From Methylococcaceae bacterium (GTDB taxonomy: Bacteria > Pseudomonadota > Gammaproteobacteria > Methylococcales > Methylomonadaceae): a stretch of 16,917 bases of DNA. The notes beneath the pieces are model-generated. The model worked only from the letters and a program-made list of their open reading frames with translations. It did not search any database and was not told the DNA's origin. The stretch covers positions 1 to 16,917 of the forward strand of contig SXIZ01000303.1 in NCBI GenBank assembly GCA_005779525.1, in the 5' to 3' direction. Each line of letters starts with the position of its first letter. Within the stretch, counting starts at the first letter, position 1. This document shows, one piece after another, positions 1 through 7,384 of this stretch. A program made the translations under genes and the position numbers.

Positions 1-292
1 CGCGCTATTTTGATAGTGGGTAATCCTTGTCTGCTAAAGAACTTTTTCTCAGCTGAATTCTTGCAAAACTAAACAAGGCTTAGGTATTTGGGGGTAGTTG
101 TTGCTTCGGAGGTTTTGATGATCCCGGGGGCAAAACATTTCTTTAATAGTAGGCACCAGTTTGCAGCAAAGTGATAAAGATTAAGCTTTAGGGTTCTGTG
201 TATCGCAAGGCAAGTAGTCTTCAAATTATTTCAAGCAGTAAAATTAGAAGTTGCGCTACTATGTGGTCTCTTGAACTTACTTGGAGGCAGTT
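1..292. other. non-coding left edge upstream of the DUF815 ATPase gene
   Basis: No long reading frame runs through this stretch. One plus-strand frame is open from the window edge to a stop at 70-72 (23 codons), which could be the tail of an unseen gene, but I do not recognise it. A short frame with a strong ribosome binding site lies at 118-174 and is listed separately. No convincing sigma70 promoter stands out; A+T-rich hexamers near 239-244 lack a good partner at -35. The Shine-Dalgarno site of the next gene is at 283-287. Confidence 0.5.
118..174 (+). CDS. possible 18-residue small protein or leader peptide
   Basis: An ATG at 118 opens an 18-codon frame ending in TGA at 172-174. It is preceded by a near-ideal Shine-Dalgarno sequence, GGAGG at 108-112, with a 5-base gap. 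The peptide starts MIPGAKHFF and is rich in basic and aromatic residues (K, R, H, F), with no membrane segment and no obvious attenuator run of one amino acid. It ends about 120 bases before the ATPase gene on the same strand. The only support is the ribosome binding site and start codon; a chance match cannot be excluded. Confidence 0.22.
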   Translation: MIPGAKHFFNSRHQFAAK

Positions 293-1057
293 ATGTTAGA
301 TTGGAATACCCACTTAGCAGCAATTTGGCGGCAGCGGCAAGCTTATTTACGACCTGTACGCCAATTAGACACAATATGTTTGCAGGATTTAATCGGTATC
401 GACGCGCAAAAGCAACGTTTGGTGCATAACACCCAGCGCTTTTTAGTGGGGCAGCCAGAGAATACTGCACTGCTTTGGGGAGCACGCGGCACCGGAAAAT
501 CTTCTTTAGTGAAGGCTATTTTGAATGAATTTCATCCGCAAGGCTTGCGGATTGTAGAAGTCGATAAACAGGACTTGGTATTTTTACCAGAAATTGTCGA
601 TTCCATTCGAGAGTTACCGCAACGCTTTGTTGTTTATTGTGATGATTTGTCATTTAGCAGTGATGACAGTCATTACAAATCACTTAAAAGCGTGCTTGAA
701 GGCTCAATAGAAAGCCGCCCTGAAAATATCCTGTTGTATGCGACCTCTAATAGTCTACATTTACTGCCTGAAAAAATGAGTGAGAATTTGGAGACAGTAT
801 TAGTGGGGGATGAATTACATTATCCCGATGCGATTGAGGAAAAAATTTCACTTTCTGATCGTTTTGGTTTGTGGTTGGCGTTTTATCCGCAGCCGATGCC
901 AACCTATTTGGAAATTGTCGATAGCTATTTTAAGGACTATGCAGGGGATAGAGCTGAATTACATCATGCGGCGTTAGAGTTTGCACATTTAAGAGGGGCT
1001 CGAAGTGGGCGGACCGCAAAACAGTTTTATAACAGTTTTGTAGAGTTAGAACCATAG
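293..1057 (+). CDS. DUF815-family AAA+ ATPase
   Basis: A 254-residue predicted cytoplasmic P-loop ATPase. Walker A is GARGTGKS at residues 63-70 (Lys69), Walker B ends in the acidic pair Asp117-Asp118 after a hydrophobic strand, and a sensor-1-like ATSN lies at 150-153. The segment LSDRFGLWLAFYP near the C-terminal third is typical of DUF815 proteins. The upstream in-frame TTG at 281 overlaps the ribosome binding site (GGAGG, 283-287), so ATG at 293, five bases after it, is the better start. The family is widespread in Proteobacteria, but to my knowledge its substrate is not established, so no specific role is assigned. It is separated by 236 bases from the FUN14 gene and may be a single-gene transcript. 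The family assignment is firm; the function is unknown. Confidence 0.88.
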   Translation: MLDWNTHLAAIWRQRQAYLRPVRQLDTICLQDLIGIDAQKQRLVHNTQRFLVGQPENTALLWGARGTGKSSLVKAILNEFHPQGLRIVEVDKQDLVFLPEIVDSIRELPQRFVVYCDDLSFSSDDSHYKSLKSVLEGSIESRPENILLYATSNSLHLLPEKMSENLETVLVGDELHYPDAIEEKISLSDRFGLWLAFYPQPMPTYLEIVDSYFKDYAGDRAELHHAALEFAHLRGARSGRTAKQFYNSFVELEP

Positions 1058-1293
1058 TGCTCAGGGCAATATAGACTAAGCACACTCACTCAATTGGGTT
1101 TCGTAAACTAATTTAGGGTAAGTGCTGCGACGCTTAAGGCAGAAGAATAGGTAATTATTTGCAGTAAATCACGCTTCGTAGGTGGTACAGGGGGTGAAGA
1201 TTTTGTAAAATTCCTGAGACGGGAGAATCAGGGCATTGTCATGTGGTTGTGACTGGTTTCCCATCTTAATCACGATTTAACTTCAGGAGTCCT
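1058..1293. other. intergenic region between DUF815 and FUN14 genes
   Basis: This stretch holds no credible gene. A small hairpin can form at 1092-1113 (arms AATTGGGTTT and AAACTAATT around CGT, with one wobble pair and one bulged base). It has no T-run, so it is at best a weak terminator for the ATPase gene. A TTGTCA near 1237-1242 resembles a -35 element but lacks a good -10. The Shine-Dalgarno sequence for the FUN14 gene, AGGAG, is at 1285-1289. Confidence 0.4.
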
Positions 1294-1641
1294 ATGACTG
1301 ATAAAGCATTTGATCCGTCAGTTGCTACAGATTTTTTTTCTTCCACATTTTTATTAGGCAACGTCGGAGCACCGTTCGTCATTGGCTTGGCCGTGGGATA
1401 TTTTGCCAAAAAAATGTTACGCGTTGCCTTAATTGTTGCTGGCGCATTTATCGTGGTCTTGTTTGTCAGTGAATATTATGGCATTGTTGAGATTAGCGAC
1501 ACGGGTTTACAACATGCTGCCACGGCAGCAACCGATGCTGCTAAAACTTCCGGCAGCTTTTTAGTTGATCGGCTTTCAAGTATTACTAGTAAAGGAGTCA
1601 GTGCTTCCGCTGGTTTTTTTGCCGGTTTTAAATTGGGTTAA
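1294..1641 (+). CDS. FUN14 domain-containing membrane protein
   Basis: A 115-residue protein matching the FUN14 family in length and pattern. A glycine-rich entry (GNVGAPFVIGLAVGYFAKK, residues 22-40) leads into a hydrophobic segment at about 44-59, followed by YYGIVEIS at 61-68. A small-residue-rich C-terminal helix (about 84-113) ends in GFFAGFKLG. Such proteins are predicted inner-membrane proteins with two or three hydrophobic helices. The eukaryotic relatives (FUNDC1) act in the mitochondrial outer membrane, but the bacterial role is not known. AGGAG at 1285-1289 supports the ATG at 1294. A run of eight T (1332-1339) falls at codons 13-16 and could be slippage-prone. It ends 53 bases before pycA on the same strand, so co-transcription with the pyruvate carboxylase genes is possible but not shown. 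Confidence 0.8.
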   Translation: MTDKAFDPSVATDFFSSTFLLGNVGAPFVIGLAVGYFAKKMLRVALIVAGAFIVVLFVSEYYGIVEISDTGLQHAATAATDAAKTSGSFLVDRLSSITSKGVSASAGFFAGFKLG

Positions 1642-1694
1642 CGCTTGCTGCTGACCCTCCTTGGCTTTTATTTTTAAGATCTTAGGATAATTCC

Positions 1695-3113
1695 ATGTTA
1701 CGCAAAATACTAATTGCTAATCGCGGTGAAATCGCGGTACGCATCATCCGGGCTTGTGCTGAAATGGGTATCCGTTCTGTGGCGATCTACTCTGAAGCTG
1801 ACCGCTTTGCTTTGCACGTCAAAAAAGCGGATGAGTCTTACTGTATAGGCAGCGAGCCTTTAGCTGGCTATCTGAATGTTTACGCCTTGGTCGATCTTGC
1901 AGCGCAAACTGGCTGTGATGCCATCCATCCGGGTTATGGGTTTTTATCGGAAAATGCAGGCTTTGCGCGCGCGTGTAAAGAAAAAGGCATTGTGTTTATC
2001 GGCCCGAATGCAGAGGTCATTCAACGTATGGGTGATAAAACCGAGGCTCGCAAAGCGATGATTGCCGCCGGAATTCCGGTGACTCCGGGTTCTGAAGATA
2101 ATTTAGAAAACGTTGAAGCGGCTTTGGCGCTTGCCGAAAAAATCGGTTATCCGGTGATGCTGAAAGCAACATCGGGAGGCGGTGGTCGAGGGATACGCCG
2201 TTGTGATTCCGCTGAAGAGTTGCTTAAAAATTATGAGCGAGTCATTTCTGAGGCCACTAAAGCCTTCGGCAGTGCCGATGTGTTTTTGGAAAAATGCATT
2301 CTCAATCCTAAACATATCGAAGTACAGATACTGGCGGATCAATTGGGCAACACTATCCATTTGTACGAGCGTGATTGCTCTATCCAACGCCGTAATCAAA
2401 AACTGATCGAAATCGCACCCTCACCGCAATTAGACGAGGCACAACGGCAGTATATTGGTGGTTTAGCGGTACTGGCGGCTAAAGCAGTCAATTATACCAG
2501 TGCCGGAACGGTTGAGTTTTTACTCGATGATAAAGGCCGTTTTTATTTCATGGAAATGAATACGCGCGTGCAGGTGGAACATACTATTACCGAAACCATT
2601 ACCGGAGTCGATATTGTCGAAGAACAAATCCGTGTGGCTGCAGGTTTACCCTTAATGTTTAAGCAGGAAGAAATTGTGCGTCGTGGCTATGCCATTCAAT
2701 TTCGAGTGAATGCCGAAGATCCGCAAAACAGTTTCTTACCCAGCTTTGGACGCATAACCCGTTATTATGCCCCTGGTGGTCCTGGGGTACGTACTGATGC
2801 GGCAATTTATACTGGCTATGTCATTCCTCCGTATTATGATTCGATGTTAGCTAAAGTGATTGTGAGCGCTTTGACTTGGGAAGATGTGATTAAACGTGGT
2901 GAACGTGCCTTGCGTGATACCGGATTGTTTGGCATTAAAACCACTATTCCTTATTATTTGGAGATTTTGCGCCACCCTGATTTTCGTGCGGCTAGTTTTA
3001 ATACCGGGTTTGTCGAAAAATATCCCGAATTAATCAATTACTCCAATAAGCCACGCCCTGAAGTTTTGGCCAGCGTAATCGCTGCTGTTATTGCCGCCCA
3101 TACTGGCATGTAA
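1695..3113 (+). CDS. pycA: pyruvate carboxylase subunit A (biotin carboxylase)
   Basis: A 472-residue ATP-grasp biotin carboxylase that uses ATP and bicarbonate to carboxylate the biotin carried by PycB. The N-terminal domain starts LRKILIANRGEIAVRI. Residues matching the E. coli AccC active site are present with an offset of one or two: Lys115, Lys157, the glycine-rich GGGGRGIRR (161-169), His207, Lys236, Glu274, Glu287, Asn289, Arg291, Glu295 and Arg337. The length is slightly above E. coli AccC (about 449). By sequence alone it could serve acetyl-CoA carboxylase. The direct neighbour is the carboxyltransferase/biotin-carrier subunit of pyruvate carboxylase rather than accB, so pycA is preferred. 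AGGA at 1684-1687 lies seven bases before the ATG. The next gene starts 16 bases downstream. Confidence 0.92.
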   Translation: MLRKILIANRGEIAVRIIRACAEMGIRSVAIYSEADRFALHVKKADESYCIGSEPLAGYLNVYALVDLAAQTGCDAIHPGYGFLSENAGFARACKEKGIVFIGPNAEVIQRMGDKTEARKAMIAAGIPVTPGSEDNLENVEAALALAEKIGYPVMLKATSGGGGRGIRRCDSAEELLKNYERVISEATKAFGSADVFLEKCILNPKHIEVQILADQLGNTIHLYERDCSIQRRNQKLIEIAPSPQLDEAQRQYIGGLAVLAAKAVNYTSAGTVEFLLDDKGRFYFMEMNTRVQVEHTITETITGVDIVEEQIRVAAGLPLMFKQEEIVRRGYAIQFRVNAEDPQNSFLPSFGRITRYYAPGGPGVRTDAAIYTGYVIPPYYDSMLAKVIVSALTWEDVIKRGERALRDTGLFGIKTTIPYYLEILRHPDFRAASFNTGFVEKYPELINYSNKPRPEVLASVIAAVIAAHTGM

Positions 3114-3129
3114 TCTAAGGAATACTACG

Positions 3130-4962
3130 ATGCAAAAGATATTTATCACTGATGTTATTTTACGCGATGCGCACCAATCCCTGATTGCTACGCGCTTGCG
3201 CACTGAAGATATGCTACCCGCCTGTGCCATGCTCGACGATATCGGCTACTGGTCTTTGGAGTGCTGGGGAGGCGCGACTTTTGATGCCTGTTTGCGTTTT
3301 TTGAAAGAAGACCCATGGCAGCGTTTAAGTAAATTGCGCCAAGCTTTGCCAAATACCCGTTTGCAAATGTTGGTTCGTGGGCAAAATCTTTTAGGCTATC
3401 GGCACTATTCTGATGATGTGATACGCGCTTTTATCCAAAAAGCTGCGGATAACGGCATGGATGTGTTCCGGATTTTTGATGCCTTAAACGACATCCGCAA
3501 TATTAGAACCGCCGTGGAAGCCACCAAAGCTGCAGGTAAGCACGCCCAAGGTACGATTTGTTATACCACCAGTCCCGTGCATGATATTGCAAGCTTTGTC
3601 ACCTTAGGTAAAGGTTTGGCGGAGTTAGGCTGCGATTCGATAGCCATCAAAGATATGGCAGGTTTACTGACACCGTATGCTACCAGCGAATTAATTAGTG
3701 CTTTAAAAAATGCAGTCTCAGTGCCGTTGCATCTGCATGTGCATGCAACTTCGGGACTAGCTGAAATGTGTCAGTTAAAGGCCATAGAAGCTGGCTGTGA
3801 ACATATTGATACCGCTTTATCTTCTTGGTCTGGCGGCACCAGTCATCCGCCCACAGAAAGCTTGGTAACCGCACTGCGCGGTACGGACTACGATACGGGC
3901 TTAGACTTAGCTAAATTAGAAACTGTAAATCGCTATTTTGCAGAGATTCGTAAAAAATATCATCGCTTTGAAAGTGAGTTTACCGGGGTAGATACCCGCG
4001 TACATACCTTCCAAGTTCCGGGTGGCATGATTTCCAATCTAGCCAATCAACTGCGTGAACGCAATGCCTTAGATCGCATTGAAGAAGTCTATCGCGAGAT
4101 CCCCGAAGTGCGTAAAGACTTAGGTTATCCGCCGCTGGTCACGCCAACTTCGCAAATTGTCGGTACGCAAGCCGTACTCAATGTATTGACGGGTAAACGT
4201 TACGAAACTATTTCAAATGAAGTGAAACGTTATCTGCAAGGGGGGTACGGTAAAGCCCCGGCGGCGGTGGATAGCTCTTTGCGTAAGCGTGCAATCGGGC
4301 AGGAAGAGGTTATTGAATGCCGTCCTGCCGATTTGTTAAAGCCGGAGTTTGAAAATTTACGTGAAGAGATTGGCCACTTAGCGACTTCGGATGAAGATGT
4401 GCTCAGTTACGCTATGTTCCCGGATGTTGCGAAACAATTCTTAGAGCAACGCGCACACGGTACTTTAGTGCCTGAGGCATTGGAAATCGTCGCTCCAGTA
4501 GAATCCTCAGAAGTCAAAAAGGCACCTACGGAATTCAATATTGCATTGAATGGCGAGTCTTACCATGTCAAAGTCACAGGTGCGGGTCCCAAAGAAAAAA
4601 TGCTGCGCCATTTTTATTTTATGGTGGATGGCGTACCCGAAGAAATTTTGGTCGAAACTTTGGATGAGGTGGTCTTGGATGGCGGTACCCAGGGTGCTGT
4701 GAAAAACAATATTTCCAGTAAACGTCCGCGACCTTCAGCTGAAGGTGACGTGGTTGTTAGTATGCCGTGTAATGTTTTAGAAGTCATGGTTAAAGTGGGA
4801 CAACAGGTTACTGCGGGACAAGGGGTATTAATCACCGAAGCGATGAAGATGGAAACGGAAGTGACCGCACCCATTGCTGGCGTCGTCAAAGCCGTGCATA
4901 TCGTTAAAGGTGAACCTGCTAATCCGGGTGAAGTGTTAATTGAAATTGTTCCGGCGGACTAA
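3130..4962 (+). CDS. pycB: pyruvate carboxylase subunit B (carboxyltransferase + biotin carrier; OadA-like)
   Basis: A 610-residue protein that moves the carboxyl group from biotin to pyruvate, giving oxaloacetate. An HMGL-like TIM barrel comes first, with metal-ligand candidates Asp13 (LRDAHQS), His203 and His205 (HLHVHAT), and the expected carbamylated Lys174 (IAIKDMAG). The conserved PYC/OADA domain follows (about 290-490). A biotinyl domain (about 540-610) carries EAMKME with biotin Lys573. The same architecture occurs in oxaloacetate decarboxylase alpha. No OadB or OadG membrane subunits are nearby and a biotin carboxylase precedes it, so the anaplerotic two-subunit pyruvate carboxylase is the better reading. 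A TTG frame start at 3091 lies inside pycA; the ATG at 3130, after TAAGGAA at 3116-3122, is preferred. Its stop overlaps the next start codon by one base (TAATG). Confidence 0.92.
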   Translation: MQKIFITDVILRDAHQSLIATRLRTEDMLPACAMLDDIGYWSLECWGGATFDACLRFLKEDPWQRLSKLRQALPNTRLQMLVRGQNLLGYRHYSDDVIRAFIQKAADNGMDVFRIFDALNDIRNIRTAVEATKAAGKHAQGTICYTTSPVHDIASFVTLGKGLAELGCDSIAIKDMAGLLTPYATSELISALKNAVSVPLHLHVHATSGLAEMCQLKAIEAGCEHIDTALSSWSGGTSHPPTESLVTALRGTDYDTGLDLAKLETVNRYFAEIRKKYHRFESEFTGVDTRVHTFQVPGGMISNLANQLRERNALDRIEEVYREIPEVRKDLGYPPLVTPTSQIVGTQAVLNVLTGKRYETISNEVKRYLQGGYGKAPAAVDSSLRKRAIGQEEVIECRPADLLKPEFENLREEIGHLATSDEDVLSYAMFPDVAKQFLEQRAHGTLVPEALEIVAPVESSEVKKAPTEFNIALNGESYHVKVTGAGPKEKMLRHFYFMVDGVPEEILVETLDEVVLDGGTQGAVKNNISSKRPRPSAEGDVVVSMPCNVLEVMVKVGQQVTAGQGVLITEAMKMETEVTAPIAGVVKAVHIVKGEPANPGEVLIEIVPAD

Positions 4963-5960
4963 TGCCCACTAAGAACATCCAGGCTGTTCCTGCAGAGTCT
5001 GTCAACATCGCCCTTGCTGCGCAATTGTTACAGCAAGGGCGTTTAGTGGCTTTTCCAACAGAAACCGTCTATGGTTTGGGCGCAGATGCGAGTAATCCAG
5101 AAGCGGTGGCACGCATTTTTAAAGCCAAGGGTCGTCCGGCGGATCATCCGTTAATTGTGCATATCGCCGAGCTCGCGCAATTGTCCGTGTGGGCGCGGGA
5201 TATTCCCGCGGCCGCGTATAAACTGGCTGAACGCTTTTGGCCGGGCCCTTTGGCGATGGTGTTGCAAAAACAAGTAGACGTGTCACTGGCGGTGACGGGG
5301 GGGCAAGAGACTGTTGGGATTCGGATGCCACAGCATCCTGTCGCCTTAGCCTTATTACGCGCGTTTAATGGGGGCGTGGCGGCACCGTCCGCTAATCGCT
5401 TTTGTCGAATTAGTCCAACTGCTGCCAGCCATGTGGTGGATGAGTTGGGAGATGCGGTCGATTTGATTTTAGACGGTGGCGCGTGTCAGGTCGGTGTCGA
5501 GTCTACGATAATTGATTTAAGTTCGCCTGAACCGAGATTGCTTAGACCAGGTCACATTAGTGTAGCTGCGCTGGAAGCGGTATTAGGTACCACCGTGCAG
5601 TTACCACCCTTTACCGAGCAAGCAGAGCAGCAAGCTATTCGGGCACCAGGCATGCTGGCGTTACATTACGCCCCAACGACTCCAGCGCTCCTCTGTCCAC
5701 CCGCAGATCTTAGTACTACGTTGATGAATTTTAAGGCGCAAGGTAAACGTTGCGCAGTTTTACATTACAGTCATTACGCAGAGCTTTCCCAATGGCAGGG
5801 CATACAGTTAACGGCTGCTGCCGACAGTTATGCTCAAGGATTGTATGGGGCCTTGCGTAGTCTAGATAATTTGCATTTGGATGTGATCGTTATCGAGCAG
5901 CCACCTAGCACCATGGAGTGGCTAGCGGTAAATGATCGCTTGGCTAAAGCCACAGGTTAG
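4962..5960 (+). CDS. tsaC: L-threonylcarbamoyladenylate synthase (Sua5/YrdC type)
   Basis: A 332-residue enzyme that makes threonylcarbamoyl-AMP from threonine, bicarbonate/CO2 and ATP, the first step of t6A37 tRNA modification in the cytoplasm. The YrdC domain covers about residues 13-200, with FPTETVYGLG (31-40), KGRP (56-59), the PGPLAMVL strand (95-102), PSANRF (142-147) and a VESTIIDLS strand (179-187). HYAP at 235-238 marks the linker to the C-terminal Sua5 domain, so this is the long Sua5 form rather than the short E. coli TsaC form. The start codon shares one base with the pycB stop, implying translational coupling; no strong separate ribosome binding site is seen. Seven consecutive G (5297-5303) occur inside the frame without disrupting it. 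Confidence 0.9.
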   Translation: MPTKNIQAVPAESVNIALAAQLLQQGRLVAFPTETVYGLGADASNPEAVARIFKAKGRPADHPLIVHIAELAQLSVWARDIPAAAYKLAERFWPGPLAMVLQKQVDVSLAVTGGQETVGIRMPQHPVALALLRAFNGGVAAPSANRFCRISPTAASHVVDELGDAVDLILDGGACQVGVESTIIDLSSPEPRLLRPGHISVAALEAVLGTTVQLPPFTEQAEQQAIRAPGMLALHYAPTTPALLCPPADLSTTLMNFKAQGKRCAVLHYSHYAELSQWQGIQLTAAADSYAQGLYGALRSLDNLHLDVIVIEQPPSTMEWLAVNDRLAKATG

Positions 5961-5993
5961 AACTGGTTTGTTGAACATTTTATAATTCAATAC

Positions 5994-6020
5994 GCTGTGG
6001 GGCAGCTCACAGCTTATTTT
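5994..6020 (+). terminator. probable terminator of the pycA-pycB-tsaC transcript
   Basis: A perfect 6-base inverted repeat, GCTGTG (5994-5999) and CACAGC (6008-6013), encloses an 8-base loop and is followed by a T-rich stretch (TTATTTT) on the + strand. It sits 33 bases after the tsaC stop and directly abuts the convergent pelG stop codon, so the T-rich tail lies inside the end of pelG. On the - strand the repeat is not followed by a T-run, so it should mainly stop + strand transcription. The short stem makes it a moderate call. Confidence 0.45.
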
Positions 6021-7384
6021 TGCAACATAAAGGTTTCATATTCTAATTGTGCCAGCACTTTATTAAGCAATACAAAGCCTACGATCACGGTAACAAAAAT
6101 GGCGCTGGCAAAGCCAAAGCCATAAAATTCAGGCTCAAAAAATAAACTTAACCAAGTAAACAGGAAATTAGTTACTGCAAACATCAGCGCTAAAAATAAT
6201 ACTGTTAAGCGCTTATCTAAATAAAACAGTACGTTAAAAATACTCAGTAACACTACTTGTATACCTACCGCAACTAAATCGACTGAAAATAGCATTTGAA
6301 AGTTGGTTGAGATATTAAAGAGTTGTAAGACATCATGCGCACTGACGAGCAAAATGATAATCGTGATACTTTGAATTTTAAAAATCTCAAAAAAACTGCT
6401 GCGGATGGTTTCGATCATCTCATATTTCAAATTTCTGATGCTAGATAAGGTTTTGCCTTCGCGTATTGCAGAATAAAAAGCTTCACATTTATCGACAAAG
6501 TCTGCTTCCATACGTAACAAAAATACTGCCATCCCAGGAATAATTGACAAATAAGCCAAAAAGATCGGGGGGTCATAAATTAACGAACTGCGTAATGGAC
6601 CAATGACGGTAACAGAGGTAATCGGATTAAACCAAAACACAAATTTGTCGGCCCAGACACCCAGATTATATGTCACTGAAATTGCGGTCAGGCTGTAAAA
6701 GACTTTATTTTTATCTAAAAAACTGAAACTACAGAGTGTTGTAGCTGGAAATTCATGCACGATTAAACCTAGCATCCAGAACATCATGATGCTTTGTCCA
6801 AATAAAAAACCTGCGAGTAAGCCTTCGGTTCCTAAATGGCGTAATATTAAACTCAGAATAATGGTCGAGCCATAACCGAGCGCAAAGGCATATAAAACTT
6901 TATGGTAGGAGCGTAAACCGGACATCATGATCACTAAGACCCAGATGTCGCTTAACACAATTAAAGTACTGACCATTAAATAGCGATAGGTCAGCGAGGT
7001 GCCTTCAAACAATGGCCAAAATAGCATACCGATCAGAAAGCTACCTGCGGTAGTGACTAATAATGCGCCAATCAAATTGGGTAAAATTTGGTCCGCCTCT
7101 TCGGCAAATAAGCGGTCAGCGATAAAGCGAGTCAACATTAATTGCAACCAACCCCCCGAAATTAACGAAAAGGCGGTTAAATAGGTTATCGACACCAAAA
7201 AACTGATGACATCCACTGCCTGGGTTTTGAGGGATAAACTCAATAAGCCTACCGCCATGACTCCTAAAATCGAAAGAATCCAAGGTCCTGAGCTAATTAT
7301 GCCTGCATAACCATAGGCTTGCAGCATGCCAAAAAAACTATCTTTACGCAGTAATTTGCGTAGTTCAAATCCTATGCCTGCCAT
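6014..7384 (-). CDS. pelG: Pel exopolysaccharide inner-membrane transporter PelG
   Basis: A 456-residue polytopic membrane protein of the MOP/polysaccharide-exporter superfamily, expected to move the growing Pel polymer across the inner membrane with PelD, PelE and PelF. The N-terminus GIGFELRKLLR (residues 3-13) followed by YGYAGIISSGPWILSIL is characteristic of PelG. Repeated hydrophobic segments throughout fit about 12 transmembrane helices, and a longer polar loop of about 40 residues lies near the middle (MEADFVDKCEAFYSAIREGK and following). The length matches the family. The start codon overlaps the end of pelF by 13 bases, so it is probably translationally coupled. It is the last gene of the pel transcript and converges with tsaC. 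The call also rests on the order pelC-D-E-F-G. Confidence 0.92.
   Translation of the reverse strand: MAGIGFELRKLLRKDSFFGMLQAYGYAGIISSGPWILSILGVMAVGLLSLSLKTQAVDVISFLVSITYLTAFSLISGGWLQLMLTRFIADRLFAEEADQILPNLIGALLVTTAGSFLIGMLFWPLFEGTSLTYRYLMVSTLIVLSDIWVLVIMMSGLRSYHKVLYAFALGYGSTIILSLILRHLGTEGLLAGFLFGQSIMMFWMLGLIVHEFPATTLCSFSFLDKNKVFYSLTAISVTYNLGVWADKFVFWFNPITSVTVIGPLRSSLIYDPPIFLAYLSIIPGMAVFLLRMEADFVDKCEAFYSAIREGKTLSSIRNLKYEMIETIRSSFFEIFKIQSITIIILLVSAHDVLQLFNISTNFQMLFSVDLVAVGIQVVLLSIFNVLFYLDKRLTVLFLALMFAVTNFLFTWLSLFFEPEFYGFGFASAIFVTVIVGFVLLNKVLAQLEYETFMLQK

Noticed and set aside
2103..2399. A 98-codon minus-strand frame inside pycA
   Set aside because: It is antisense to conserved ATP-grasp motifs of pycA, has no recognisable domain, and looks like a shadow of strong coding sequence.
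1695..3113. accC (acetyl-CoA carboxylase biotin carboxylase) as the name for this gene
   Set aside because: There is no accB beside it. It is paired directly with an OadA/PycB-type carboxyltransferase, so pyruvate carboxylase subunit A fits better, although the sequence alone does not fully separate the two.
3091..3129. Extended TTG start for pycB inside pycA
   Set aside because: The extra 13 residues are not part of the carboxyltransferase fold; the ATG at 3130 has a well-spaced Shine-Dalgarno sequence.
5297..5303. Seven-G run in tsaC as a possible phase-variation tract or frameshift
   Set aside because: The frame is intact on both sides with conserved motifs, and t6A synthesis is normally essential, so switching is unlikely.
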